Shown piece after piece: positions 1 through 7,121 of a DNA stretch of 32,581 nucleotides. A model generated the notes under the pieces. It was not told the DNA's origin. It saw only the letters and a list, made by a program, of their open reading frames with translations, and did no database searches. Position 1 is the stretch's first letter. Every line of letters begins with the position of its first letter. The stretch lies in the NCBI GenBank assembly GCA_001917585.1, contig MNEG01000045.1, forward strand, positions 1-32,581, given 5' to 3'. Source of the stretch: Candidatus Rokubacteria bacterium 13_1_40CM_68_15. GTDB taxonomy: Bacteria; Methylomirabilota; Methylomirabilia; Rokubacteriales; CSP1-6. Both the position numbers and the translations under genes were made by a program.

Positions 1-356
1 CAGATACGAGCGAGGATCCCTCGAGGGACGGCGACGTCGTAGGCGGCAGCCGCCGCCAAGACCCCCCCAGGGGGGGAGCGGAGATGAGCACCGCCGCGTC
101 ACCGCGAGGCTCAGCGAGAAACCGAATTCCCTTCACTCCCGAGCCACCGCTCACGTCGGTTGAAGTGACGTGACACTGGCGGCGACCCGGTGTCCGGCCG
201 GCCTGGCTGTTGGCTGCGCTGCGGCTGCGGTCGGGATGTCGCGGTCCCGTATTCAGCGGTGGCCTGGCACGCACTGCAAGCTCGCAGTGCGCCGGCCGCG
301 GGCAAAGCGAACACTCTCATCACGGACATCCCTTCCCTGCGGCTCGACGGACGTAC
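1..356. other. No supported gene; GC-rich leader with a C7/G7 inverted repeat
   Basis: I see no convincing coding region here. Short open frames exist on both strands, but their composition (runs of Arg, Ser, Pro) looks like out-of-frame noise. At 62-76 seven C are followed by A and seven G, a perfect inverted repeat that could fold into a short hairpin with a three-base loop. It has no T-tract, so I do not call it a terminator. Confidence 0.4.
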
Positions 357-713
357 TCAGTAAGTCAGCAGAAACTCGAACTTCAGTGGTCGCTTCCACA
401 ATCCAAAGCGGGCCCCCGCAACCATGAAGCCGAACACCTCACCGGTGTTCAGCAAGCCGTCGGGGCTCGGGTGGATCTCCAGCCGAGCCCCTTTGGTAAA
501 TCCCACCGCAGGGAATCGCCCATAACTCTCAGTCATGGTCAGACCATGGCGCCGCATGTGTTGCGGCGTCAACTTGCCCAACGTCTGCTCGCAGAGAGGA
601 CAGAACCAAGGCCTGGCCTCCAGGGTTGAGATGCGAACCTGCCGGAGGGCTTCATGAAGACTGCGCTCGGTCAGGATCTGCGTAGATGATGGCCCATCCG
701 TGGGCCGTTGCGC
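357..713 (-). pseudogene. Start-less C2H2 zinc-finger-like reading frame (small DNA-binding protein relic or non-canonical start)
   Basis: The minus strand is open for 118 codons between an in-frame TAG (714-716) and the TGA at 357-359. The translation is protein-like throughout. A CPLC motif (591-602) is followed ten residues later by HMRRHGLT, giving a C-x2-C-x10-H-x3-H arrangement. This resembles compact single zinc fingers such as those of the Ros/MucR type, where H-G-L-T also follows the last His. No ATG or GTG lies upstream of the finger. The first usual start is a TTG at 579-581, after both Cys residues, so starting there would destroy the motif. A CTG or ATC start near 680 is possible, but a gene that lost its 5' end fits as well. 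Neighbours give no functional hint. The zinc-finger reading is from the motif alone. Confidence 0.4.
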
Positions 714-784
714 CTATCCGTGGCTCGATCGTGGTGGTGCGCGGGGAACGGCTACTTCTGGTCTGCGGGTTCGACCTGCCCCGC

Positions 785-979
785 CTACGCCTCCCCGTCC
801 TCGACTTCCTCCGTCTCGTCGAGGAACGGCGGCCACGTGTCCAGTTCCGAGCAGTTCAGTTCCTCGACGGTCACACGGCCCTCGCCGTCCGCCGTGATGA
901 AGACGGTCATGCCGTTCGAGAGTTGGGTGAGCAAACCTTCGACTTCGACCGGCTGACCTTCCTTGCGGGTAATACGCAT
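785..979 (-). CDS. Small acidic hypothetical protein (64 aa)
   Basis: A 64-residue protein starting with ATG at 979 and ending with TAG. The sequence is balanced (MRITRKEGQPVEVEGLL at the N-terminus) and ends in an acidic tail rich in Glu and Asp. It has no signal peptide or membrane segment, and I recognise no family. It overlaps the 3' end of the upstream small gene (907-1080) by 73 bases in another frame and may be translationally coupled to it. A GAGGA sequence lies upstream of the ATG but is farther away than ideal. It could also be the C-terminal half of that upstream gene, separated by a one-base shift. Confidence 0.45.
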   Translation of the reverse strand: MRITRKEGQPVEVEGLLTQLSNGMTVFITADGEGRVTVEELNCSELDTWPPFLDETEEVEDGEA

Positions 980-1080
980 CCGGCGTTGTACTCGTCCTCG
1001 GCGTAGCTTAGAGCGAGGCGGAGGAACTCCTCCGCGGTGAACGTCTGGCGAGGGGTCGTGGTGCGATTCTGAGTGGTCAT
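907..1080 (-). CDS. Small hypothetical protein (57 aa), coupled to upstream gene
   Basis: A 57-residue frame starts at ATG 1080-1078, which overlaps the TGA of the upstream gene in an ATGA junction. An AAGGAG ribosome-binding site lies about nine bases ahead. This combination is the best start signal in the accessory zone. The first 34 residues look like a real folded segment (TFTAEEFLRLALSYAEDEY). The tail after the overlap with the downstream ATG is Lys/Arg/Ser-rich and less convincing. One possibility is that a single-base shift near 975-985 split one gene of about 97 residues into this frame and the downstream one. The function is unknown. Confidence 0.4.
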   Translation of the reverse strand: MTTQNRTTTPRQTFTAEEFLRLALSYAEDEYNAGCVLPARKVSRSKSKVCSPNSRTA

Positions 1081-1685
1081 GATCTCAAGTCTCCTTGCGA
1101 TATGACCTCTGCGACGCCCCCGCCCTCGTACACGAGGACCTTGAAACGGGCGCCGAGGGGAAGTGCCTCGGCGATGCGCAGCGTATCGCTCCCGGCCATC
1201 GTCAGCAGCGCCGGTGTGGTCGCCTCCGGCGGCGAGGCCATCGCTGCGATCAAGCGGGCCGACGGGTCATGATCGCCGAACACGGACCGGAGGTCTCTTG
1301 AGGGCCAAATGCCGTAGTACCACTCCGTCGACCAGTCTGACCGGTTGACTTCGAACTCGAGTGCGACCTTGAGCCAGCGCTCGATATACAGGTCATAATC
1401 GCCTCCGCAGCACGCCGGCGCGATCTCAATGCCACGCAGGACGGCTTCACGTGGCTCTTCCTCGACGGACAGCACTTTTTCCCGAGATCCGTTGTCGTCG
1501 GGGACACCCACCGAAGCGTCGCCGCGTTCGCCGGCCTCCCTACTTAGCGCTTGCCAGGTAATCTCCACATCTCGTAGGGTACTGGGTGCCGGATCGCCCC
1601 CAACCAGCCGGGAGTCGTAGCCCACCCACCTTCCCCGCCTTCGGCGCACCGCTCGATCCGGCGGAGGAATAATGAGCCAAGCCAA
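1077..1685 (-). CDS. Hypothetical protein (about 200 aa), first of three overlapping small genes
   Basis: A reading frame of 202 codons ending in the ATGA junction with the next gene. From about residue 25 to the end it reads as a soluble globular protein, with segments such as YDLYIERWLKVALEFEV, SDWSTEWYYGIWPSRDL and ARFKVLVYEGGGVAEVI. I recognise no family. The N-terminus is doubtful. The only upstream start is a TTG at 1685, and residues 10-20 are almost all Arg. Another minus-strand frame starting with ATG at 1753 gives a more natural N-terminus (REAVYWATRIDALWLGS). It would join this frame if one base were shifted near 1620-1640. The gene may therefore carry a frameshift, or begin at an internal start. 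Confidence 0.4.
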   Translation of the reverse strand: MAWLIIPPPDRAVRRRRGRWVGYDSRLVGGDPAPSTLRDVEITWQALSREAGERGDASVGVPDDNGSREKVLSVEEEPREAVLRGIEIAPACCGGDYDLYIERWLKVALEFEVNRSDWSTEWYYGIWPSRDLRSVFGDHDPSARLIAAMASPPEATTPALLTMAGSDTLRIAEALPLGARFKVLVYEGGGVAEVISQGDLRS

Positions 1686-1712
1686 AGCGCGTCAATTCGG
1701 GTCGCCCAGTAG

Positions 1713-1961
1713 ACAGCCTCTCTCAGAAGCCTCGAGGCCCACGATCCTGTCATCCGAGTTCTTTCCCACCGCCTTGGACGACAGCGAACCCGTCAACTCC
1801 TATTCGATGCGGCGATCCAAAAGCAGGCCGTGGAGCGAGTCGAGGGTGAGAAGACGGCCGAATTGGCGAAGCTCGCTGCGGTCATGCTCGCGGTGCCTCT
1901 TTCAAGTCCTGCACGGCCTGATGAAGTCGTGGCGGCCTGGGAAGCCCGAGGCGAGCAATGA
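1713..1961 (+). pseudogene. Unrecognised gene remnant or 43-aa small ORF
   Basis: After a TAG at 1710-1712 the plus strand stays open to the TGA at 1959-1961, and the translation is protein-like. Its last half (AELAKLAAVMLAVPL and DEVVAAWEARGEQ) is amphipathic and helical in character. The only usual start is GTG at 1830, which would give 43 residues. No ribosome-binding site is obvious. The stop lies in an ATGA overlap with a further, poorly supported frame starting at 1958. It could be the tail of a lost gene. I recognise no family. Confidence 0.22.
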
Positions 1962-2126
1962 GTTCGTCGTCTCCTGCGCCGGTTCGACGTAAGGAGAAGC
2001 GCCGTTCGCGACGACGCGACACTGCCACGAGCCAGCTGCAGCGTCACTCATGGCCGGCGGAGTCGCCATCCGTCGCTGGACGTATACGCGCGAAGAACGA
2101 CGAGAATATTCGGTGGGTGCGAGGGA

Positions 2127-2372
2127 ATGAACGAGCTGATACGAGAGCCGAGTTTCTGGGCGACCAGCGTCAGCACTATTGTGTTTCTGGTAACGGGGGC
2201 TCTGTGCCTGGTATGGCCTCGGGCAGTGCAGCGCCTCGCTGTCAGGTTCCATCACGATCGGTTCGTCGCCAGTGATTTTTATGTTTGGCAACTGCGTTTA
2301 GTGGGATTGGGTTGCTTGGGTACCGGCATCTTCCTCGTTGTCACGCTCGTTACCTGGTTTCTTTCCTTGTGA
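2127..2372 (+). CDS. Small two-helix membrane protein (81 aa)
   Basis: An 81-residue protein with two hydrophobic segments: roughly residues 14-30 (STIVFLVTGALCLVWP) and 57-79 (LVGLGCLGTGIFLVVTLV). A basic loop containing Arg, His and Lys-like charge lies between them. This is the usual shape of small inner-membrane proteins of unknown function, with a tryptophan-rich link before helix 2. The start at ATG 2127 has purines directly upstream but no well-spaced Shine-Dalgarno. A hairpin followed by five T lies about 50 bases after the stop. It stands alone on the plus strand and converges with the SnoaL-like operon. No function can be assigned. Confidence 0.55.
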   Translation: MNELIREPSFWATSVSTIVFLVTGALCLVWPRAVQRLAVRFHHDRFVASDFYVWQLRLVGLGCLGTGIFLVVTLVTWFLSL

Positions 2373-2421
2373 GCAACTCGTCACACGGCTGAACGCCGAG
2401 GCTCCCCCGGTGAGCGTGAAA

Positions 2422-2439
2422 CCGATAGATCGGATTTTT
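2422..2439 (+). terminator. Possible rho-independent terminator after the small membrane protein gene
   Basis: CCGA-TAGA-TCGG forms a short four-pair stem (five if the inner T-A pair forms), followed by ATTTTT. The stem is short for this GC content, but the T-run sits on the plus strand at the right place for the gene ending at 2372. Confidence 0.35.
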
Positions 2440-2447
2440 GTGATGAC

Positions 2448-2858
2448 TCACGCCGCGGTTGTCCCCGTAGCGCGCGCCAGGAAGCTGACCAACGCGGCGG
2501 TGTCGAAGTAGAACATTTGGGCGCGGGCGAGCTTCCCGGCGCGGACTTGATAGAGGCCGACCACCGGGCCGTCAAACCGATCGCCGGCCCAGCTGACGCC
2601 CCGCTGCCGCCAGAGCACTACGACTTCATCCTCGGTGGCGGCAACGATACGCGGATCCATTCTTCGCTCGGCCTCCGTTGGCTGCAAAGGGATCCAGGTT
2701 TGAGCCCAGGCGCCCCGGCCGCCTTCACCGTAGGGCAAGGAGGGCGGCCAAAGGAATTCGACGTCGGCATGGCAGAGGCCGAGCATCCGCTCGAAATCGC
2801 GTCGCTCGATCGCGGTGAAGATCCCGAGCATCAGATCGACATTCTCCTTGGCGCTCAT
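2448..2858 (-). CDS. SnoaL-like / NTF2-fold protein
   Basis: A 136-residue protein with the cone-shaped NTF2/SnoaL fold pattern. The N-terminal helix NVDLMLGIFTAIERRDFERML is followed by LCHADVEFLWP, the usual 'period of harm' strand of this superfamily. A C-terminal pair of strands contains VVVLWRQRGV and VVGLYQVRAGKLARAQMFYF. Family members are small-molecule isomerases, cyclases or dehydratases, or ligand-binding proteins. The substrate cannot be read from the sequence. The ATG overlaps the TGA of the DoxX gene (ATGA, 2855-2858), so it is the last gene of the TetR-DUF1330-DoxX operon. Confidence 0.8.
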   Translation of the reverse strand: MSAKENVDLMLGIFTAIERRDFERMLGLCHADVEFLWPPSLPYGEGGRGAWAQTWIPLQPTEAERRMDPRIVAATEDEVVVLWRQRGVSWAGDRFDGPVVGLYQVRAGKLARAQMFYFDTAALVSFLARATGTTAA

Positions 2859-3328
2859 GAGGTGCTCCTGTTCGCGTCGCTACCGTGCAGGCGCGCATCA
2901 AGGCTCCAGGCGTAGACGGGCCACGTAAAGAGCGCGAAAGCCGCGGCTGCGGCCGAGAAGACCGAGGCGTTCAGCGCCGACTTCACGCCGGTGCCGACGG
3001 TCATGCCGAGCGCAAACAACAGCAACAGCACGCCGCTCCCAAACGCTGCCCATCGCGTATGGAAGCCAAGGATCAGCGCACATCCCAAGAGAGTCTCAGC
3101 GAGGGTAACAATCCAGACGATCACGGGGATGAGCACGGGCGGCGCCCATGGATTCAACTTGGCTGCGTAGGATGCGAAGCGGTCGAGGTTGCCCCAGGCG
3201 ACGTTAGGGCTACCCGGTGGCCCCCACATCCCGAAGCGATCAGTCACGGCCGCCAGGAACGTCACGCCCAGCGCCAGTCTCAAGAACACGGAATCGCATG
3301 CGCTCACCACATCGCGCAGCCGACTCAT
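2855..3328 (-). CDS. DoxX family membrane protein
   Basis: A 157-residue integral membrane protein with four hydrophobic segments: about residues 14-30, 62-85, 92-110 and 120-142. The first is followed by the RFGMWGPPGSPNVAWGN loop seen in DoxX-like proteins. The second carries the polar LAETLLGCALILGF motif typical of the family. DoxX-like proteins are inner-membrane components linked to redox or thiol stress and often sit beside TetR regulators. Both ends overlap neighbours by four bases (ATGA at 3325-3328 and 2855-2858), so translation is probably coupled. Confidence 0.8.
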   Translation of the reverse strand: MSRLRDVVSACDSVFLRLALGVTFLAAVTDRFGMWGPPGSPNVAWGNLDRFASYAAKLNPWAPPVLIPVIVWIVTLAETLLGCALILGFHTRWAAFGSGVLLLLFALGMTVGTGVKSALNASVFSAAAAAFALFTWPVYAWSLDARLHGSDANRSTS

Positions 3329-3630
3329 CGCAGTCCCTCGAACAGGACGATCGAAGAGGTCGCCGCCTGTTGCCTGACGGCCTTCAGGGGCCGATAGGCC
3401 TCCGAGGCGATGAATGCATGAAACTGCACCTTGCGGGGCCAGCGGGTCCGTGGGCCTTCGACAACTTCCGCCGAGGGCGCGGAGATATCCAGGACCTCTT
3501 CCCCGAACTGCTCGAGTATTGGGACCACGCGCCGCCCGTACTCCTTCATGGCAGGGTCGTACACCGAGAGCAGCGCCACCATATAGGCTGGCTTCGGGGC
3601 TTCGTCGTGCGGTTCGATCATGCGGCTCAT
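3325..3630 (-). CDS. DUF1330 family protein
   Basis: A 101-residue protein matching the DUF1330 (ferredoxin-like dimeric alpha-beta barrel) pattern. It has AYMVALLSVYDPAMKEYGRR near the N-terminus, a central VEGPRTRWPRKVQFHAF strand and a C-terminal region ending in SSIVLFEGL. Members are small cytoplasmic proteins without settled biochemical roles. ATG 3630 has GGGAGA upstream at good spacing. It is the second gene of the operon, 51 bases after the TetR gene, and overlaps the DoxX start by ATGA. Confidence 0.75.
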   Translation of the reverse strand: MSRMIEPHDEAPKPAYMVALLSVYDPAMKEYGRRVVPILEQFGEEVLDISAPSAEVVEGPRTRWPRKVQFHAFIASEAYRPLKAVRQQAATSSIVLFEGLR

Positions 3631-3681
3631 GTTTCGTCTCCCATCGCCAGGTCGATTCGACTTGAGGCTCTTGTCACCGAT

Positions 3682-4278
3682 TCAGATGCCGAGCAGGCCG
3701 ATGACGGCTTCATACGTGACCTGGATCAGGACATCCACATACGATGGCGGGCTCTCGTTGACGGCAATGTGCCGGCGAACGGCCGCAAAGGGTGCCTCCA
3801 GTACCGCGTAGGCCACGATGCGGACCGTTCGCGCATGTTCGCTGCCGCACAGCCGCCGACTGAACGCTCGTAGCTCGGTCTCGACTTGCCGCCCGAGTTG
3901 TTCCGCCCGGCGACGCATGGCCGGTGGCCACCCGCGGTCAACGAAGTCCTCGCGCCGATGGAGCAGCAGGAGCCGCGCCTCGCGCGGGTTCTCGCGCACC
4001 CGCTGTGCCATGTACAGGGCGGCGGCGAGACCAGCCTCTCGCGGTGTCGGGCCGGCGAGCTGCTCGAAGAACGAATCTTGGAAGGTGGCGGCCGCGCGCA
4101 ACCACACGCTCGCCAGCAGAACATCCCGCGAGTCGAACCGGTGGTAGATCGAGCCTGTCGGTGCGCCGACGGCCCGTGCGATCGCTGCGATCGTCGCGCC
4201 GGAGGGACCGTGCGCCGCGATGAGCCGACCCGCGGCCGCGAGGATCTGCTCTTCATCGAATTTCGCAGCTCGTGGCAT
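3682..4278 (-). CDS. TetR family transcriptional regulator
   Basis: A 198-residue regulator. The N-terminal helix-turn-helix (about residues 9-55) contains EEQILAAAGRLIAAHG, then ATIAAIARAVGAPTGSIYHR and the FDSRDVLL helix, all typical of TetR proteins. The C-terminal three-quarters is the variable ligand-binding and dimerisation domain. I chose ATG 4278 rather than an earlier in-frame start at 4323. The longer version would place the promoter inside the coding sequence, and the HTH starts about eight residues after 4278. It heads an operon with DUF1330, DoxX and SnoaL-like genes and probably represses it, and itself, through the palindrome in its promoter. The ligand is unknown. Confidence 0.88.
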   Translation of the reverse strand: MPRAAKFDEEQILAAAGRLIAAHGPSGATIAAIARAVGAPTGSIYHRFDSRDVLLASVWLRAAATFQDSFFEQLAGPTPREAGLAAALYMAQRVRENPREARLLLLHRREDFVDRGWPPAMRRRAEQLGRQVETELRAFSRRLCGSEHARTVRIVAYAVLEAPFAAVRRHIAVNESPPSYVDVLIQVTYEAVIGLLGI

Positions 4279-4288
4279 TACGAGTAAA

Positions 4289-4304
4289 TAGAATATGTGT
4301 TCTA
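4289..4304. promoter_or_regulatory. Probable TetR operator over the -10 region
   Basis: TAGAATATGTGTTCTA is an inverted repeat with perfect TAGAA/TTCTA arms and a six-base centre. It covers the -10 box of the TetR promoter, where a dimer would block RNA polymerase. Assignment to this TetR protein is inferred from position. Confidence 0.5.
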
Positions 4305-4317
4305 AATGACCTGTCAA
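4290..4317 (-). promoter_or_regulatory. Sigma70-type promoter of the TetR operon
   Basis: On the minus strand a perfect -35 TTGACA (4312-4317) is followed after 16 bases by TATTCT (4290-4295), with the TetR ATG twelve bases farther on. The start site would lie very close to the ATG, giving a very short leader. Confidence 0.6.
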
Positions 4318-4747
4318 GCCCAACGAGATGGTGGGGTCGAGCTCGTGAAGTCGTTCGCCTCGCCAGGAAGTCCGTGGCAGATGCAGGGTGTCTCTGTCGC
4401 CTAGCGTCCGAAACCTTGCGTTCTGAGCCTTGCGAACCTTCTAAACGGCGCGGCCCCGATTTGACTGGTGCGATGTCCGAAACGAATGGTTTGTGACGGT
4501 GCCTTGACCGCTCCCTGGCTTACGTCTATCCCACCCATTCATTTCCCGGGAGAGGGTTCATCGCCTCCGTGGTGACGTCAACGCGGCCCTATGTTTGCCG
4601 CGGCGCCGTTCGCCGCGGGGGGCCATGTGGCAGGCGTTGTGCTCTGACGACTGTTCGCGTTCGCCGCGCTGCTCCGTGGCGTGGTGCTGGCCCTCCTCGC
4701 GCTCCACGGCCTGGCGCCGGTCGTGCGAGCGCAGGCGGGGAGCGGCC
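4318..4747. other. Intergenic region without a supported gene
   Basis: About 430 bases lie between the divergent TetR and IclR promoters. Frames on both strands are short or have unnatural composition. At about 4650-4740 the plus strand encodes a hydrophobic stretch (GVVLALLALHGLAPVVRAQA) that looks like a secretion signal. It has no start with a ribosome-binding site and runs in frame into the IclR gene, so I treat it as chance or a relic. Confidence 0.4.
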
Positions 4748-4777
4748 TTGACAGGTGGCCCCGCGTCACCGCTAATA
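4748..4777 (+). promoter_or_regulatory. Possible promoter for the IclR-led operon
   Basis: A perfect TTGACA (4748-4753) is followed after 18 bases by CTAATA (4772-4777), an AT-rich island in GC-rich DNA just upstream of the IclR start at 4801. The -10 match is partial, so the exact hexamer is uncertain. Confidence 0.4.
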
Positions 4778-4796
4778 AGCGATCCCCAGCATTGAA

Positions 4797-4824
4797 TGGA
4801 ATGAAACGTTCCACTGAGCGGAAC
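4797..4824. promoter_or_regulatory. IclR-type operator with three phased half-sites
   Basis: TGGAA-N7-TTCCA (4797-4813) shares its right arm with a second inverted repeat, GTTCC-N7-GGAAC (4808-4824). This gives GGAA/TTCC/GGAA cores starting at 4798, 4809 and 4820, eleven bases apart. IclR-family proteins are known to bind TGGAA-TTCCA type palindromes. The site covers the start codon of the iclR-like gene, so autorepression is likely but inferred. Confidence 0.45.
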
Positions 4825-5601
4825 GACGCCCGACCTAGCTCGTCCGTCCTCAAGGCCGTCGCGCTCGTGGACCATGTCGTCCGTGCCGGGACGCCAGTGA
4901 GCCTTGCCGATCTCAGCGACGCCGTTGCCGTCCCCAAGCCGACGGCGCATCGGCTCGCGCGGCTGCTGGAGGGTGCCGGTCTTGTGCGGAAGGACCCGCT
5001 CACGCGACGCTACACGGTCGGAGCCGCCCTCGTCGACCTCGCCTTCCACGCCATCGGCGTCGGCGCCGGCCAGTCGAATCGCGGGCTGCTCCTCACGCGG
5101 CTGTCGGAGAACCTCGGTGAGACCGTCAATCTCGGCGTGCTCTCCGGCAACGAGATCGTCTACCTCGATCGCGTGGAGGCGGCGTGGCCGCTCCGCATGG
5201 ATTTCAAGCCGGGCAGCCGCGTGCCGCTGCACTGCACCGCCAACGGCAAGCTGCTCCTGGCGCTGGCGCAGCCGGCCGTGCGGCGCAATCTGCTGCGCAG
5301 AATGCAACTGGTGGCATGCACGCCGAGAACGATCACCAGCCGGGCGCGGCTGCAGCGCGAGCTGATCGAGATCGCGCGCCGCGGGTGGTCGGAAGACAAC
5401 GAGGAGTTTCTCGTCGGCGTGTGCTGTCTCGCCGTTCCCGTGCGCGATCGCCGTGGCCGCGTGGTGGCCGGTCTGGCCGTGTCCGCGCCGTCGGCGCGCT
5501 TCGACCTCGCCCGGGCCCGCGGGCACCTGCCTGGCCTGAGGGAGGCGGCGGCGGCGATCGGCAGGGAGCTCGAGATCGAGCGCGGCCGACGGTTCGCATG
5601 A
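4801..5601 (+). CDS. IclR family transcriptional regulator
   Basis: A 266-residue regulator. The N-terminal winged helix-turn-helix (about residues 13-75) contains SVLKAVALVDHVVRAG, LADLSDAVAVPKPTAHRLAR and LVRKDPLTRRYTVG. The effector-binding domain follows, with NLGETVNLGVLSGNEIVYLDRV, VPLHCTANGKLLLA and the C-terminal CLAVPVRDRRGRVVAGLAVSAP strand pair. IclR proteins usually sense small organic acids or aromatics and control the adjacent catabolic genes. I chose ATG 4801 because it leaves a normal short N-terminus; an upstream ATG at 4681 adds 40 residues of unlikely sequence. The stop overlaps the next gene by ATGA, so it is the first gene of the plus-strand operon. Confidence 0.88.
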   Translation: MKRSTERNDARPSSSVLKAVALVDHVVRAGTPVSLADLSDAVAVPKPTAHRLARLLEGAGLVRKDPLTRRYTVGAALVDLAFHAIGVGAGQSNRGLLLTRLSENLGETVNLGVLSGNEIVYLDRVEAAWPLRMDFKPGSRVPLHCTANGKLLLALAQPAVRRNLLRRMQLVACTPRTITSRARLQRELIEIARRGWSEDNEEFLVGVCCLAVPVRDRRGRVVAGLAVSAPSARFDLARARGHLPGLREAAAAIGRELEIERGRRFA

Positions 5602-6355
5602 ACGGACGCTTCGACGTGACCGGCCGGACCTGCCTGGTGACCGGCGCCGCGCGCGGGATCGGACGGGCGACGGTGGAAGCCTTCGCGAGCGCTGGCGCGC
5701 GCGTGGTCGTCGCCGACGTCGACGAGGCGGCGGCCAAGACGGTCGCCGACGGCATCGCGTCCGCCGGTGGGCAGGCCTGCGCCGTGGCCCTCGACGTCGG
5801 CGCGGCGACCAGCGTGGCGCAGGCCGCCCGCTTCGGCAGCGGCCGGCTCGACGTGCTGGTCAACAACGCCGGCGTGAACGTGGTCAAGCCACCGACGCGA
5901 TCACGCTCGAGGAGTGGGACCGCGTGGTGCGCGTCAACCTCACCGGCGTCTTCCTGTGCTCGCAGGCCGCAGCGCGGGTCATGCGAGCACACGGCGGTGG
6001 CCGCATCATCAACGTCGCGTCGATCTACGGCCTCGTCGGTCTCGCCCTCCACGCCGCCTCGCCCTACGCCGCGACCAAGAGCGGCGTGGTCGGGCTCACC
6101 CGGGCCCTCGCCGTGGAGTGGGCGGCCGCCGGCATCCGCGTCAACGCCGTCGCCCCCACCCACGTGCGCACGGAGATGACGCGCGCCCGCGTTGACGACG
6201 AGGAATACCGCGCGCGCCTGCTCGCGCGTACACCGCTCGGGCGCGTCCTCGAGCCCGACGACGTCGTGGGGGCGCTGCTCTTCCTGGCCTCGCCGGCCGC
6301 CGATAGCATCACCGGGCACGTGCTCGCCGTGGACGGTGGGTGGCTCGCGGAGTGA
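5598..6355 (+). CDS. Short-chain dehydrogenase/reductase, interrupted by a frameshift near 5890
   Basis: An NAD(P)-dependent oxidoreductase of the classical SDR family, read in two frames. The 5' part gives TGAARGIG (nucleotide-binding glycine motif), an Asp after strand 2 and VNNAGV. Near 5886-5892 the frame is lost. The remainder (VRVNLTGVFLCSQAAA, INVASIYG, YAATK, RVNAVAPTHVRTEM, VDGGW) continues one frame over to the TGA at 6355. Catalytic Ser (NVAS) and Tyr/Lys (YAATK) are in the second part. Total length is 758 bases. Adding one base gives 253 codons, almost exactly the size of the next SDR, so a one-base deletion or a sequencing error is the simplest explanation. If the deletion is real, the gene is dead. 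The start overlaps the IclR stop (ATGA). Confidence 0.75.
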
Positions 6356-6359
6356 CGGG

Positions 6360-7121
6360 ATGGTGACCGCGCGCTACGGGAATCTCTTCGACCTCGGCGA
6401 GCGCGTGGCCATCGTGACGGGTGGTGGGGGCGCGCTGGGAGGGGCCATCGCGCAGGGGCTGGCCGACTTCGGCGCCCGTGTCGTCCTCGCCGACCTCGAC
6501 GCCGGGCTTGCGAAAACGGCGGCGATGGACATCACCGGAGCCACGGCCGAAGTCGTCGACGTGACCGATCCCGCTTCGGCCACGGCGCTGGCCGAGCGCG
6601 TGCGCGGCGCGTTCGGCCGCATCGACATCCTCGTCAACGCCGCCGGCATCTTCCGGGTGGCGCCGGCGCTTGAGCTGTCGCTGGCCGACTGGGACGCGGT
6701 GCTCCGCGTGAACCTGACCGGCATCTTCGTCATGACGCGAGCCGTAGCGCCCCACATGCTCGCCCGCGGGCGGGGAAACGTCGTGAACATCACCTCGGTG
6801 TCGAGCGTGGTGGCGAACCCGGAGTACGCGGCTTACGCGGCTTCGAAGGGCGGCGCGATGCAGCTCACGCGCGTCCTCGGCGTCGAGTGGTGCCGCCAGG
6901 GCATCGCCGTGAACGCCATCGCGCCTGCGTTCACGGAGACGTCGCTCACCCGCGGCTATCTCGCCCGCCCGGGAGCGCACGAGCGCGTGGTTGGCCGGAT
7001 CCCCATGGGCCGGCTGGCCGAGCCATGTGACATCGTGGGGGCCGCGGTCTTCTTGGCCTCCGACGCGGCCTCCTTCATGGTCGGCCAGACGCTCTTCGTC
7101 GACGGAGGGCGCACTCTGTGA
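6360..7121 (+). CDS. Short-chain dehydrogenase/reductase
   Basis: An intact 253-residue SDR. It shows TGGGGALGGAIA near residue 18 (a slightly unusual glycine-rich motif in place of TGxxxGIG), Asp in VVLADLDA (which favours NAD over NADP), VNAAG, NITSVSS with the catalytic Ser, YAASK with Tyr and Lys, and VNAIAPAFTETSL. It oxidises an alcohol or reduces a ketone; the substrate is not readable. I chose the ATG at 6360, four bases after the preceding stop, with CGGAG upstream. The longer frame from 6192 lies inside the previous SDR. Its stop overlaps the GTG of the carboxyltransferase gene (GTGA). Confidence 0.88.
   Translation: MVTARYGNLFDLGERVAIVTGGGGALGGAIAQGLADFGARVVLADLDAGLAKTAAMDITGATAEVVDVTDPASATALAERVRGAFGRIDILVNAAGIFRVAPALELSLADWDAVLRVNLTGIFVMTRAVAPHMLARGRGNVVNITSVSSVVANPEYAAYAASKGGAMQLTRVLGVEWCRQGIAVNAIAPAFTETSLTRGYLARPGAHERVVGRIPMGRLAEPCDIVGAAVFLASDAASFMVGQTLFVDGGRTL

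Noticed and set aside
62-76. C7-A-G7 repeat as a terminator or G-quadruplex
   Set aside because: There is no T-tract, and a single run of G on each strand cannot form a four-run quadruplex. It may be a sequencing or assembly feature.
1958-2275. A plus-strand frame in ATGA overlap with the 1713-1961 remnant
   Set aside because: The start is attractive, but the translation is Arg/Ser-rich, has no recognisable fold and overlaps the better-supported membrane protein gene at 2127.
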